Positions 36,650 to 45,491 are shown, counted from the first letter of the stretch. The stretch is DNA of 64,000 bases from Pseudomonas neustonica (GCF_003797945.1 NZ_RKKU01000005.1:124001-188000), one strand, 5' to 3'. Numbers and translations are program-made. Notes: generated from the sequence alone by a model not told the origin.

Positions 36650-37996
36650 ATGAGCCATTTTGCGCTGCGCGACGCAGCCATTTTCACTGTCGACGCCGAC
36701 AACCGCGTTATTCCCCGTGGCACCCTGATCGTTGAGGACGGCCGTATCAGCGCCGTTGGCCCCAGCGATCAGCTGATTATTCCGCCAGGCATTCCCACCA
36801 TAGACGCCAGCGGACATGCGTTGCTGCCCGGCTTGATCGATACCCACTCGCACTCCAGCCTGATGCGCGGTGTCACCGAGAACATGCAACTGATGGACTG
36901 GCTGCCCTACTATCAGTTGGAGCACCGTGCGCTGACCGAGGAGTACGCCTATCACTCCGCGCGGCTGTGCTATCTGGAAGCGTTGAAAAGCGGTACTACC
37001 TGCGTGATGGACATGTATCGCTTTATGCATCGCTGCGCCGAAGCGGCTGATGAGCTGGGCCTGCGCGTCAACCTGGCGCCCTACGTAGCCGACGAAGCAG
37101 GCAAGGACTTTTTCGCCACCCGCGCCGAGAATCGCGCGCTGATCCACAGCCACCACAATACCCAGAGCGGCCGTATTCAGGTGTGGATGGGGCTGGAGCA
37201 CCTGTTCTACTGCACCCCTGACGCTTACCGCGAAGCACTTAAATGCCAGCAAGACTACGGCGTGGGTATTCACACCCATGCCTGCGAGCAGAAAGAAGAG
37301 GATGACGCGGTGAGTGCCCACTTTGGCCGCCGTTCGATTGCCCAGCTGGATCACTACGGCATTCTTGGCGAGCGCACGCTGCTAGCCCATTGCGTATGGC
37401 TGAACGACGACGAAATTCAGCGCATTGCCGGCACCGGCACCAGTATCGCCCATTGCCCCATCAGTAACGCCAAGTTGGCCAGCGGCGTAGCGCGCGTACC
37501 GGAAATGCTCGCTGCCGGGATCAATCTGGGCCTGGGCACCGACGGCCCCGTCTGTAACAACAGCCTCAGTCTGTTCGAGGAAATGAAGTTCGCCTCGCTG
37601 ATTCAGAAGGCTACCCGGCTGGACGCCACCGTACTGCCCGCCGAGCAAATGCTGCGCATGGCAACCATTAATGGCGCTCGCGCGCTGGGCCTGGACGATC
37701 GTATCGGCTCGCTGGAAGTCGGCAAGCAGGCCGACCTGCTATTGCTTGATCTGGCACAACCCAACCTGACACCGACCGAGATCAATACCTCGGGCGGCAA
37801 TTTGCTGTGGAATCTGGTCTTCGCCGCTGGCACGCAGAACGTCGCCGCCGTGTGGGTTGACGGTCGTCAGCTGATTGCCGATGGCCGCGCTACCCGCGTC
37901 AGCGAGGCTCGCTTGATGGCCGAGGCACAACAGCAGGGGTTAGCCCTTTTCCAGCAGTGTCGGGACATTTCCCATCTGCGCACCGCTATGCTTTAA
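36650..37996 (+). CDS. Amidohydrolase-family deaminase
   Basis: A 448-residue zinc hydrolase of the SAH/guanine/8-oxoguanine deaminase group: HxH at H66/H68 (IDTHSHSSLMRG), His in MGLEHLFY and GIHTHACEQ, and the catalytic Asp in GLGTDGPVCNN. It is paralogous to the gene at 50513 (shared GLEHxxYxTP and LLAHCVWL). It is 24 bases before an Fe(II) oxygenase, so it likely acts on that enzyme's product or substrate. The exact base is unknown. The in-frame codon at 36626 precedes the chosen start. Confidence 0.85.
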   Translation: MSHFALRDAAIFTVDADNRVIPRGTLIVEDGRISAVGPSDQLIIPPGIPTIDASGHALLPGLIDTHSHSSLMRGVTENMQLMDWLPYYQLEHRALTEEYAYHSARLCYLEALKSGTTCVMDMYRFMHRCAEAADELGLRVNLAPYVADEAGKDFFATRAENRALIHSHHNTQSGRIQVWMGLEHLFYCTPDAYREALKCQQDYGVGIHTHACEQKEEDDAVSAHFGRRSIAQLDHYGILGERTLLAHCVWLNDDEIQRIAGTGTSIAHCPISNAKLASGVARVPEMLAAGINLGLGTDGPVCNNSLSLFEEMKFASLIQKATRLDATVLPAEQMLRMATINGARALGLDDRIGSLEVGKQADLLLLDLAQPNLTPTEINTSGGNLLWNLVFAAGTQNVAAVWVDGRQLIADGRATRVSEARLMAEAQQQGLALFQQCRDISHLRTAML

Positions 37997-38020
37997 CGCT
38001 CAACGATAGGAACAGACGAT

Positions 38021-38977
38021 ATGACATCGCTACCCATTATTTCAGTCGCTGGCCTGAACAGTGAAGACCCGGCCATTCGCGCCGCGACTGCCGCCGAACT
38101 CGGCAAGGCCTGCCGCGAAGTCGGCTTTTTCTATGCTATCGACCATGGTATTCCAAGCGCCGTGATGACCAGCGCCTTCAGCAACGCCAAGGCGTTTTTT
38201 GCCCTGCCGCTGGAAACCAAGCAGCCCATGTCGATCAAGCTATCGCCGCACAACCGTGGCTACGTCGCCATGGCCGACGAGAAGCTCAACCCCGAAGCCG
38301 GCGCCGACATGAAAGAGGCGTTCAACATCGGCACCGACTTTCCCGAAGACCACCCTGACGTGGTCGCGGGCAAGCCGTTCCGCGGGGTCAACTTCTGGCC
38401 GCCTATCGACGGCTGGCGCGAACAGGTGCTGGGCTACTTTGATGCATGCCTGGGCCTTGGGCGGCTGATTCACCGCGGCATCAGTATTGACCTGGGACTG
38501 AAGGAAGACTTTTTCGACGCGCACCTGCAAGAGCCTATTGCCACCCTGCGCATGCTGCATTACCCGGCCAGCGCCGGCCAGATAGACCGCGAAGATGGTG
38601 GGGCAGGCGCACACACCGACTATGGCAACGTCACGCTGTTGGCGACGGACGAAGTGGCAGGCCTGCAGGTGGCTACCCGGCAGGGTAACTGGATTGAAGC
38701 GCCGCATATCCCCGGCGCTTTTGTCTGCAATATCGGTGACTGCCTGATGCGCTGGAGCAATGATACTTACGTCTCAACCCCGCACCGCGTGCGCCCACCA
38801 GAGCAAGAGCGTTACTCCATCGCCTTCTTCCTGGAAGTAGCCCCGGACGCCATGGTTGATCCGCGCGACATAGTGCCAGACGAGCAACCCAAGTATCCGC
38901 CGATCAGCTGCTCGGATTATCTGACCTACCGCCTGAACGCCACCTACGAGCACCGCATGGACGGTGACGCCGTGTAA
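38021..38977 (+). CDS. Isopenicillin N synthase-like Fe(II) oxygenase 1
   Basis: A 318-residue non-heme Fe(II)/2-oxoglutarate-type oxygenase. Iron ligands: H198-x-D200 (GAHTDYG) and H255 (STPHRV), with the co-substrate R264-Y-S266. N-terminal DIOX_N domain with ACREVGFFYAIDHGI. Strongly similar throughout to the protein at 42941. Forms an operon with the deaminase at 36650. Possible roles are oxidative N-demethylation or hydroxylation of a purine, an inference from context. Confidence 0.87.
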   Translation: MTSLPIISVAGLNSEDPAIRAATAAELGKACREVGFFYAIDHGIPSAVMTSAFSNAKAFFALPLETKQPMSIKLSPHNRGYVAMADEKLNPEAGADMKEAFNIGTDFPEDHPDVVAGKPFRGVNFWPPIDGWREQVLGYFDACLGLGRLIHRGISIDLGLKEDFFDAHLQEPIATLRMLHYPASAGQIDREDGGAGAHTDYGNVTLLATDEVAGLQVATRQGNWIEAPHIPGAFVCNIGDCLMRWSNDTYVSTPHRVRPPEQERYSIAFFLEVAPDAMVDPRDIVPDEQPKYPPISCSDYLTYRLNATYEHRMDGDAV

Positions 38978-39028
38978 TGGACGCAATGTAAGGGGCGCGA
39001 TGTAACCGCCCCGCAATAAGTACCAACG

Positions 39029-39056
39029 ACTGCGCCGCGCTCACACGCGGCGCAGT
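39029..39056. terminator. Rho-independent-type stem-loop
   Basis: Perfect 11-bp stem ACTGCGCCGCG / CGCGGCGCAGT between the convergent oxygenase and msrB genes, followed by GCGTTT on the + strand. Confidence 0.65.
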
Positions 39057-39060
39057 GCGT

Positions 39061-39504
39061 TTAGCCTACCTTCTTCAACGCCGCTGCGTTCATGCAGAAA
39101 CGCAGCCCGGTCGGCGGCGGACCATCCGGGAAAACATGACCCAAGTGCGCATCGCAGACGTTGCAGGTGTTTTCGACACGCTGCATACCGTGGCTATTAT
39201 CCACATGGCAGGCCACCACATTGTCTTTTAGTGGCTGGGTAAACGACGGCCAGCCGCTATGCGACTCAAACTTGTTATTAGCATCGAATAACTCGGTACC
39301 GCAGCATACGCAGGCGTATATACCGGGCTCGAACAGACCACACATCTCGGAGCTGAAAGCACGCTCGGTGCCTGCCTGACGGGTCACGCGGTACTCTTCT
39401 TCGCTCAGTTGCTCACGCCATTCTGCTTCGGTTTTACTCACCCGGCGCTCAGGCTCGGGGTTGCCGTTGGTGGCACGGGCCATTACGTCATTCCAGTTCT
39501 GCAC
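39061..39504 (-). CDS. msrB: Peptide-methionine (R)-S-oxide reductase MsrB
   Basis: A 147-residue MsrB reducing methionine-R-sulfoxide. Two zinc CxxC pairs (CVCCG with the CNVCDAHLG segment), SGWPSF and the catalytic Cys in LRFCMNAAAL. It starts QNWNDVMARATNGNP. Not obviously connected to purine metabolism; it sits between two purine blocks. Confidence 0.93.
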   Translation of the reverse strand: MQNWNDVMARATNGNPEPERRVSKTEAEWREQLSEEEYRVTRQAGTERAFSSEMCGLFEPGIYACVCCGTELFDANNKFESHSGWPSFTQPLKDNVVACHVDNSHGMQRVENTCNVCDAHLGHVFPDGPPPTGLRFCMNAAALKKVG

Positions 39505-39743
39505 TTTTCATCTCCGCAAAATTGCATAAGTCATAGGTTCTGTTGCGTGCTCTCACGACCAAACAACAGGTCTCGAAGGCGTTTTGTCGCAAGCTCGTAA
39601 GGTTTACGCTGAAACCTGAACGAACCCTAACATACAGACTCCAAAGGCTATCAGGGTTACATCTTGAAAACGCGCGACAGACATTGAGTAAAGCACGCCT
39701 GTCGCCATCGCGAATACCGCCACCACCCATTAATGGAGGCACC

Positions 39744-40448
39744 ATGTCCAACCTTTCAAGTTATGCCGTTACCGAAAAATGGCCCGCCCAACACCCAGGC
39801 CAGTTGCAGCTATATTCACTGCCCACACCCAACGGCGTCAAAGTGTCGATCATGCTGGAAGAAATCGACCTCAGCTACGAGCCACACCTGGTCGACTTTG
39901 GCGAGGGTGATCAGCACACCCCTGAGTTTCTCTCGGTCAGCCCCAACAACAAGATACCCGCGATTCTCGACCCCAACGGGCCGCACGGCCAACCGCTGGC
40001 GTTGTTTGAGACAGGCGCAATCCTGCTCTACCTGGCAGAAAAAAGCGGCAAGCTGATGCCGCACGATCCGGCCGAGCGCTATCAATGCCTGCAATGGCTG
40101 ATGTTTCAGATCGGTGGCATAGGGCCGATGTTTGGCCAGCTGGGTTACTTCGTGAAGTTCGATGGCAAGGACGTTGAAGATGAGCGCCCGCGCCAGCGTT
40201 ACATCGACGAGACTGCACGACTACTGGGTGTGCTCGATAAGCACCTTAAAGGCAAAGACTGGATCATGGGCGGGCAGTACAGCATCGCCGATATCGCGGT
40301 GTTCCCGTGGATTCGCGGTATGTTGGAGTTTTATGAGGCTGGGCCGCTGGTTGATTTTGAGCAGTTCACCCAGGTACGGCGGGTGTACGATGCGTTTCTG
40401 GCGCGGCCTGCGGTGCAGCGGGGGCTGGCAATCCCTGCGCAGGATTGA
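39744..40448 (+). CDS. Glutathione S-transferase (YfcG/YghU-like)
   Basis: A 234-residue GST with a thioredoxin-type N-terminal domain (LYSLPTPNGVKVSIMLEE, cis-Pro in NNKIPAIL, ETGAILLYLAEKSG) and an all-helical C-terminal domain ending with KDWIMGGQYSIADIAVFPW. The Thr/Asn-rich active-site loop (TPNG) is typical of the disulfide-reductase Nu-class. The frame is open from 39543; TGGAGG at 39734-39739 fixes the start at 39744. Confidence 0.9.
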   Translation: MSNLSSYAVTEKWPAQHPGQLQLYSLPTPNGVKVSIMLEEIDLSYEPHLVDFGEGDQHTPEFLSVSPNNKIPAILDPNGPHGQPLALFETGAILLYLAEKSGKLMPHDPAERYQCLQWLMFQIGGIGPMFGQLGYFVKFDGKDVEDERPRQRYIDETARLLGVLDKHLKGKDWIMGGQYSIADIAVFPWIRGMLEFYEAGPLVDFEQFTQVRRVYDAFLARPAVQRGLAIPAQD

Positions 40449-40465
40449 GGCGCCACTGCTAGCTT

Positions 40466-40516
40466 GATCGTTCCCACGCTCCAGCGTGGGAACCCAGTCC
40501 CGGACGCTTCGCGTCC
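40466..40516 (-). repeat. TTCCCACGC hairpin repeat (copy 2)
   Basis: GATCGTTCCCACGC-TCCA-GCGTGGGAAC hairpin then GGACGC-TTC-GCGTCC. Opposite orientation to the copies at 40636-41097, so the intervening block is bounded by inverted copies. Confidence 0.85.
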
Positions 40517-40635
40517 ATACCTGCCCCCCCTAAAATCAAGTGTCTGAACGAATACTGCCTAGCTGATTGAAGTGCAGACTGGTAGTTCGCCTTTCGCCCG
40601 AATGGCTGACGTGATCAATCCGCAATAGTCCAAAA

Positions 40636-40687
40636 GGACGCAGAGCGTCCTCACAGGCATTCCCACGCTGGAGCATGGGAACGATCA
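40636..40687 (+). repeat. TTCCCACGC hairpin repeat (copy 3)
   Basis: GGACGCAGAGCGTCC followed by TTCCCACGC-TGGAGC-ATGGGAACGATCA. The left boundary of the first core element. Confidence 0.85.
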
Positions 40688-40710
40688 ATCCTTGCGAAAC
40701 AGGTGACCTC

Positions 40711-40930
40711 TGCACAGCCCCCAAGTCCCCGTCTACGCGGGCGAGTAGCGCAGGGCTGGCGGGAAAAAGGTGCTCGCGGTGTCTGAGCGAAGCGAGTTTG
40801 CGAGCGGCCGGCTAGGTGTGCCCCGGCAGACCGAGCAACGCAGCGAACCCGCAGGGCCGTGTAGTTGGGGTGGCCTAGGGGGTGCAGGGGGAAATGGCCA
40901 AGCATTTCCCCTTGCTCGCCATCAGGCGAA
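40711..40930 (+). repeat. Structured dispersed element, copy 1 (candidate ncRNA)
   Basis: About 220 bases sharing blocks (ACGCGGGCGAGTAGCGCAGG, GTCTGAGCGAAGCGAGTTTG, GAGCGGCCGGCTAGGTG) with 51993-52214. Stems: CTACGCGG (40733-40740) with CCGTGTAG (40857-40864); CTGGCGGG (40756-40763) with CCCCGGCAG (40821-40829, imperfect); GGGGAAATG / CATTTCCCC (40888-40911); TCGCC-ATCA-GGCGA (40916-40929). No convincing coding potential. Role is unknown. Confidence 0.7.
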
Positions 40931-40987
40931 AGGCTGATTTGAATACGCAGCAGCGGTACGAGATAGACGCAGAGCGCCAAGAGATGC

Positions 40988-41016
40988 ATTCCCACGCAGG
41001 AACATGGGAACGATCA
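40988..41016 (+). repeat. TTCCCACGC hairpin repeat (copy 4)
   Basis: ATTCCCACGCAGGAACATGGGAACGATCA-type unit just right of the first core element. An ATGCATT precedes it. Confidence 0.8.
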
Positions 41017-41046
41017 TTACCGCACCGAATGAAGCAGAGTTGGTAC

Positions 41047-41097
41047 GGACGCAGAGCGTCCTAGGCGGAGTTCCCACGCAGAACGTGGGAACGATCA
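41047..41097 (+). repeat. TTCCCACGC hairpin repeat (copy 5)
   Basis: GGACGCAGAGCGTCC, 8 bases, then GTTCCCACGCAGAACGTGGGAAC and GATCA. Right boundary of the repeat block. Confidence 0.85.
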
Positions 41098-41135
41098 GGG
41101 TCAGCAGCGTGCCAGCATCAGCGCGCCAGCACCAA

Positions 41136-42503
41136 TCACTTACCCAACACCAACTCCCGCGACAGCAAGTTATGCTCCTCAATAATCAACGGCAGCTCCC
41201 GCGTCAGCAGACGCCCATCCTCAATCACCTGCCGCCCATTGATGATGCTGTGCGCCACCCGCTGCGGAGTACAAAACACCAATGCCGCCAACGGATCAGC
41301 TAGGGCACCGGCCATTGCAATGTCATCGGTACGAAAGGCAATGATGTCGGCGCAGTAGCCTGCCTGAATACGGCCCAGCGCATCCTCGCGACCCAATACT
41401 TCGGCCCCCCCACGGGTGGCGATATACAGCGCCTCGCGTGCACTCATCGCACCGGGGTTTTCATCGCGCACCCGCGCCGAGAGCATCGCCTGGCGAGTTT
41501 CATCGAGCAGGTTATTGGTGTCATTCGAGGCGCTGCCATCTACACCCAGCCCGACTTTTACACCTGCATCCTTCATCTTGCGGATCGGCGCGATACCCGA
41601 GGCCAGCCGCATGTTGGAGCAGGGGCAGTGCGCCACGCAGGTACCGGTGCGCGCGAACAGCGCAATGCCCGCATCATCCAGATGCACACAGTGCGCATGC
41701 CACACATCAGCCCCGACCCAACCGACCGACTCGGTGTACTCGGTCGGGGTCATGCCATAGCGCTCCTTGCTGAAGGCCAGGTCCTTGGCGTTCTCGGCGG
41801 TGTGGGTGTGCAAGCCAACGCCGCAGGAGCGTGCCAGCGCAGCGCCTTCGCGCATCAGGTCGGTAGTGACGGTGAAGGGTGAGCAGGGGCCAAGCGCGAC
41901 CTTGATCATGGCGTCGGCCGCGCTGTCGTGCAGATCTTCAACCACGCGCTGCATTTCCCGAAGAATCGCCTGTTCGTCCTGCTCGACCAGGGCATCCGGC
42001 GGCAGCCCGCCCTGGCTCTGGCCCAGGCTCATGGCGCCGCGCACGGCGTGAAAGCGCATGCCCATTTCCTCGGCGGCCTGCACGCTGTCATCCAGCCGCG
42101 TGCCGTTCACATAAAGATAAGCGTGGTCCGCCGCCGTGGTGCAGCCTGACAACATCAACTCCGCCATAGCGGTACGAGTCGCAGCACGCTGCATCGCCGG
42201 AGTGATGTTCTGCCAGACCGGAAATAGCGCGGTTAGCCAGTCGAACAGCTCGGCATTCTGCGCGGCGGGCAGGGCGCGGGTCAGCGACTGAAACATGTGG
42301 TGATGGGTATTGATCAGGCCTGGGATCAGCACGTGCCCGGTCATGTCGATGACTTTATCAGCCTCACTCGGCAGCTCGCTAGCGGGGCCAACGGCCTCAA
42401 CCTTGTTGCCCCGGATGAATACTGACGCGTTGGCCAGCTCACGCAACTGGTCATCCATAGTGCCGATTACCAATGCATTTTTCAGCAGCAGAGTTGCTGT
42501 CAT
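41136..42503 (-). CDS. 8-oxoguanine deaminase
   Basis: A 455-residue zinc amidohydrolase. HxH at H67/H69 (INTHHHMFQSLTRALPAAQN), His in HTHTAENAKD, and catalytic Asp in LGVDGSASND. The HMFQSLTRALPAAQN segment and the RGAMSLGQSQGGLPPDAL stretch are what I recognise from the Pseudomonas 8-oxoguanine deaminase, which gives urate directly. It could therefore feed PuuD. Its own operator (42527-42542) and a sigma-54 candidate lie upstream. Confidence 0.83.
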   Translation of the reverse strand: MTATLLLKNALVIGTMDDQLRELANASVFIRGNKVEAVGPASELPSEADKVIDMTGHVLIPGLINTHHHMFQSLTRALPAAQNAELFDWLTALFPVWQNITPAMQRAATRTAMAELMLSGCTTAADHAYLYVNGTRLDDSVQAAEEMGMRFHAVRGAMSLGQSQGGLPPDALVEQDEQAILREMQRVVEDLHDSAADAMIKVALGPCSPFTVTTDLMREGAALARSCGVGLHTHTAENAKDLAFSKERYGMTPTEYTESVGWVGADVWHAHCVHLDDAGIALFARTGTCVAHCPCSNMRLASGIAPIRKMKDAGVKVGLGVDGSASNDTNNLLDETRQAMLSARVRDENPGAMSAREALYIATRGGAEVLGREDALGRIQAGYCADIIAFRTDDIAMAGALADPLAALVFCTPQRVAHSIINGRQVIEDGRLLTRELPLIIEEHNLLSRELVLGK

Positions 42504-42526
42504 TTCAAAACCCTTATTCAGATTAA

Positions 42527-42542
42527 TTGACCATTAGGACAG
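42527..42542. promoter_or_regulatory. RutR-like operator, site C
   Basis: TTGACCA-TT-AGGACAG, 24 bases before the 8-oxoguanine deaminase start. Exact left half-site; right arm has two changes. Confidence 0.6.
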
Positions 42543-42563
42543 AAAATATTGACAGCTAAAGCA

Positions 42564-42579
42564 TGCAATTATGAGGCCG
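42564..42579 (-). promoter_or_regulatory. Candidate sigma-54 promoter of 8-oxoguanine deaminase gene
   Basis: Read leftward: CGGCCTCATAATTGCA, with GG-N10-GC and a perfect TTGCA -12 box. Operator C lies 23 bases downstream. Confidence 0.5.
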
Positions 42580-42699
42580 CTGAAACCGATGTTAAATACG
42601 CTGGCCAGCCACTTTATTGCCCCTAATCCGCGCATTATCGATCACGCAAAGCTCAAAACCAGAGCACTCGTAATTTGATAAGGGCCTTTAATTAATCAC

Positions 42700-42715
42700 T
42701 GGCACGCGCTTTGCT
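42700..42715 (+). promoter_or_regulatory. Sigma-54 promoter of oxygenase 2
   Basis: TGGCACGCGCTTTGCT matches the consensus TGGCACG-N4-TTGCW perfectly. Nearly the same sequence occurs at 44414-44429. Confidence 0.85.
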
Positions 42716-42724
42716 TTTCAATAA

Positions 42725-42740
42725 CTGATTATTTGGTCAG
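42725..42740. promoter_or_regulatory. RutR-like operator, site D
   Basis: CTGATTA-TT-TGGTCAG, beginning 11 bases after the -12 GC, thus over the expected transcription start. Confidence 0.75.
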
Positions 42741-42940
42741 GTATTTAGGCTTACCACTCTAATGCCCGGTTGGAAAGCTAAGTCCAGCACTTGGCTGCGC
42801 CACCCTCGCGCTCTGAAAAGGGCAAGAGACATATATTGCCACGCAGCCGCTATCACCTCAGATGCGCGACTTTTCTAGGCAGGCGGGGTAATTCTGTGCC
42901 TGCGTACTTCAATACATCATGTACACCATAGGGAGATGAC

Positions 42941-43903
42941 ATGACATCGCTACCCATTATTTCGATCGCTGGCTTAAACAGCGAAAACCCTGCTATCCGC
43001 TCCGCTACTGCCGCAGAGCTGGGCAAAGCTTGTCGCGAGGTTGGCTTTTTCTATGCTATCAACCACGGTATTGCAGATCATGTAATGGCTGGCGCTTTCA
43101 GTAATGCAAAGTCGTTTTTTGAGCTGCCGCTGGAAACCAAACAGTCGCTATCAATCAAGCTGTCGCCACACGATCGCGGCTACGTAGCCATGGCTGATGA
43201 GAAGCTCAACCCGGACGCGGGCGCCGACATGAAAGAAGCCTTCAATATTGGGACTGACTTCCCGGCGGACCATCCGGAAGTCGTCGCTGGGAAACCCTTT
43301 CGCGGGGTTAATTTCTGGCCAACCATCGAGGGCTGGAGAACCTATATGCTGGAGTATCACCAGGCTTGCCTGGACCTTGGCCAGCTAATTCATCGCGGCT
43401 TTGCAATTGATCTTGGCCTAACCGAAAACTTTTTTGACGCTCACCTGGCAGAGCCTATCGCGACTTTGCGAATGCTGAGATATCCGGCTAGTACTGACAC
43501 CGAGCATCGCGCCCGCGAAGATGCCGGGGCTGGCGCTCACACGGATTATGGCAACCTGACCCTGCTAGCCACTGATAAGGTCGCTGGCTTGCAGGTAGCG
43601 ACTCGTAAGGGCCAATGGATCGACGCGCCACATATTCCCGGCGCGTTCGTCTGCAATATCGGCGACTGCCTGATGCGTTGGTGCAACGATACTTATGTTT
43701 CAACGCCTCACCGTGTAAAGGCGCCAGAGCAAGAGCGTTACTCCCTCGCTTTCTTCCTTTCGGTTGATCCTGACTCCACGGTCGATCCCCGTGATGTAAT
43801 GCCAACCGAACAACCCAAGTATCCGCCAATCAGTTGCGGCGATTACTTGGCCTATCGTCTCAACGAGACTTATGAGCACCGCGTAGACATTGACGCAACA
43901 TAA
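42941..43903 (+). CDS. Isopenicillin N synthase-like Fe(II) oxygenase 2
   Basis: A 320-residue paralogue of oxygenase 1 with two extra residues before the iron site. Ligands H200-x-D202 (GAHTDYG) and H257, co-substrate R266-Y-S268. The first 23 coding bases are identical to those of oxygenase 1. Codon choice is visibly more A/T-ending than in its neighbours (for example GCT, GAT, AAT), suggesting a separate history. Monocistronic with its own sigma-54 promoter and operator. Confidence 0.87.
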   Translation: MTSLPIISIAGLNSENPAIRSATAAELGKACREVGFFYAINHGIADHVMAGAFSNAKSFFELPLETKQSLSIKLSPHDRGYVAMADEKLNPDAGADMKEAFNIGTDFPADHPEVVAGKPFRGVNFWPTIEGWRTYMLEYHQACLDLGQLIHRGFAIDLGLTENFFDAHLAEPIATLRMLRYPASTDTEHRAREDAGAGAHTDYGNLTLLATDKVAGLQVATRKGQWIDAPHIPGAFVCNIGDCLMRWCNDTYVSTPHRVKAPEQERYSLAFFLSVDPDSTVDPRDVMPTEQPKYPPISCGDYLAYRLNETYEHRVDIDAT

Positions 43904-43969
43904 AACGCGCCGGTAAACGGTTAGCGTGTAATTTGAACACTGCGATCCGTGCCAATAATGAAAGCGATG

Positions 43970-44000
43970 AACCCAACGTCAGATAACTACGTTGGGTGTT
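43970..44000 (+). terminator. Stem-loop after oxygenase 2
   Basis: Inverted repeat AACCCAACGT / ACGTTGGGTGTT 66 bases after the stop; no T run follows. Confidence 0.5.
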
Positions 44001-44413
44001 AAATCGTTCGACACCACGCAGCAAAACACTAGCCACGCAGATTATTTGACCGAAAGGACAGGAAAATACCCGGGGCACAAAGCGCAGTGGCGCGACCGCC
44101 AACCACACGCTGAAAACGGACTATTTCAGCGCAACATTGCACCTAACTGGAGCATGCCGCACATCAAACCCGGCAAATACGTACCAGACCAGCGGACTCT
44201 CCATCCGGAGAGTACATTGTCATGATAAATAGCATCGCCCCCTAGATCTCTTGCTCGTGCTGAAACCTAACCTCATTACCCTCCCGCACTACCAAGAGCC
44301 AGCGCAACATGAGGCTCAATCCGAAACGTTAAGTCTCTGCCACAAAAATCACATCCACCGTGCCCTCAATGGATGGGATCCAATCCAGCCTCACGTCCGC
44401 TCTCTCAAACAGC

Positions 44414-44429
44414 TGGCACGCGCCTTGCT
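44414..44429 (+). promoter_or_regulatory. Sigma-54 promoter of oxygenase 3 operon
   Basis: TGGCACGCGCCTTGCT, consensus match with GG-N10-GC spacing. Differs from 42700-42715 at one position. Confidence 0.85.
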
Positions 44430-44438
44430 TTTCAATAG

Positions 44439-44454
44439 CTGATTAGTTGGTCAG
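44439..44454. promoter_or_regulatory. RutR-like operator, site E
   Basis: CTGATTA-GT-TGGTCAG, 11 bases after the -12 GC, the same geometry as site D. Confidence 0.75.
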
Positions 44455-44561
44455 GTTATGAGTCATGTCGCCCTACTCATGGGTTCGAAGGCTAAACCAG
44501 GGGCCTCGTGCGATGAAGCACGCGGTTAGCTGCTTCACGTGAACCTGCAGGAGACATGAGT

Positions 44562-45491
44562 ATGGCAGAGCAACAAAACGCGATTCCGGTCATCGACTTT
44601 TCACCTTTTATCGACGGCAATCCAGCCGAGCGCAAAGCGGTGGCGGCGCAAATGCGCCAAGCCAGCAGCGATTGGGGTTTCTTTTACCTCGCGGGTTGCG
44701 GCATGCCCGAAGGTAACCTGCGGGAGGCTTTTGCTGCCTCGCAGGCGTTATTTGCGTTAAGCGACGACGCCAAGCAGGCCGTGGCCTGGCAGAGCGCCGA
44801 AAGTAATCGTGGTTACGTGGGCGTGCGCCGCGAACGGCTTGACCCGAGCAAGCCCGGCGACCTCAAGGAAGCTTTTAATCTGGCGCCCGAGCAGCCGGGC
44901 GGCGCGCCCAACCTGTGGCCCGTCGAGCTGCCCGCGTTTCGCCCGCAGATGGAGGATTTTCTGCAGCAATGCGTCGCCACAGCCGACGGCGTGCTGCAGG
45001 CCTTCGCGCTGGCATTGCAGCAGCCAGAGGACTTTTTCGTCAGCGCCCATAATCAGCATCACCACACCCTGCGGCTGTTGCATTATCCGGCGCTGCCCGA
45101 CAGTTTCAACGCCCAGGCCGGAGAGAGCCGGGCGGGTGAACACACCGACTACGGCAGCATCACTTTGCTGTTTCAGGATACCGCCGGCGGCCTCGAAGTG
45201 CGTACCCGCGCTGGCGAATGGATCGCCGCCACTCCGATCCCCGGCACCGTGGTGGTGAATACCGGCGACTTGATGCAGCGCTGGACCAACCACGTATTTT
45301 GCTCCACCCCGCACCGCGTCAACCTGCGCTCAAGCCACCGCGAACGCTACTCCATCGCCTTCTTTTGCCACCCCAACCACAGCGCCAACATCCGCTGCAT
45401 CAGTACCTGCAGCGATGCCGAGAATCCACCACGCTACGCGCCGATCAGCGCTGGCAACCACCTGCTTGAACGCCTTAACGCTACTTACTGA
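44562..45491 (+). CDS. Isopenicillin N synthase-like Fe(II) oxygenase 3
   Basis: A 309-residue member with iron ligands H194-x-D196 (GEHTDYG) and H251, and R262-Y-S264. More divergent than the 38021/42941 pair; it lacks their ADMKEAFNIGTDFP segment and has LKEAFNLAPEQPGG. An ATG at 44556 is only 2 bases from AGGAG, so 44562 (8-base spacing) is preferred. It is followed closely by a binding-protein gene, linking uptake and oxidation of one compound. Confidence 0.85.
   Translation: MAEQQNAIPVIDFSPFIDGNPAERKAVAAQMRQASSDWGFFYLAGCGMPEGNLREAFAASQALFALSDDAKQAVAWQSAESNRGYVGVRRERLDPSKPGDLKEAFNLAPEQPGGAPNLWPVELPAFRPQMEDFLQQCVATADGVLQAFALALQQPEDFFVSAHNQHHHTLRLLHYPALPDSFNAQAGESRAGEHTDYGSITLLFQDTAGGLEVRTRAGEWIAATPIPGTVVVNTGDLMQRWTNHVFCSTPHRVNLRSSHRERYSIAFFCHPNHSANIRCISTCSDAENPPRYAPISAGNHLLERLNATY

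Larger units (their letters stand above)
42504..42940. other. Divergent regulatory region (8-oxoguanine deaminase / oxygenase 2)
   Basis: 437 bases holding two operators (42527-42542 and 42725-42740) and two sigma-54 elements, one for each direction (42564-42579 and 42700-42715). The 200 bases between 42740 and 42940 form a long leader with no evident gene. Confidence 0.7.
43904..44561. other. AT-rich intergenic and leader region before oxygenase 3
   Basis: 658 bases without a supported gene. It contains the stem-loop at 43970-44000, a CTCTCC/GGAGAG short hairpin near 44199, then the sigma-54 promoter 44414-44429 and operator 44439-44454. Short open frames here have no ribosome sites or recognisable products. 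Confidence 0.55.

Noticed and set aside
40536-40995. Short open frames on both strands in the 40.5-41.1 kb repeat block
   Set aside because: They run through palindromic hairpins and the structured element, lack ribosome sites and have no recognisable product.
44556-44561. ATG at 44556 as the start of oxygenase 3
   Set aside because: Only 2 bases separate it from AGGAG; the ATG at 44562 has normal spacing. The difference is two residues.
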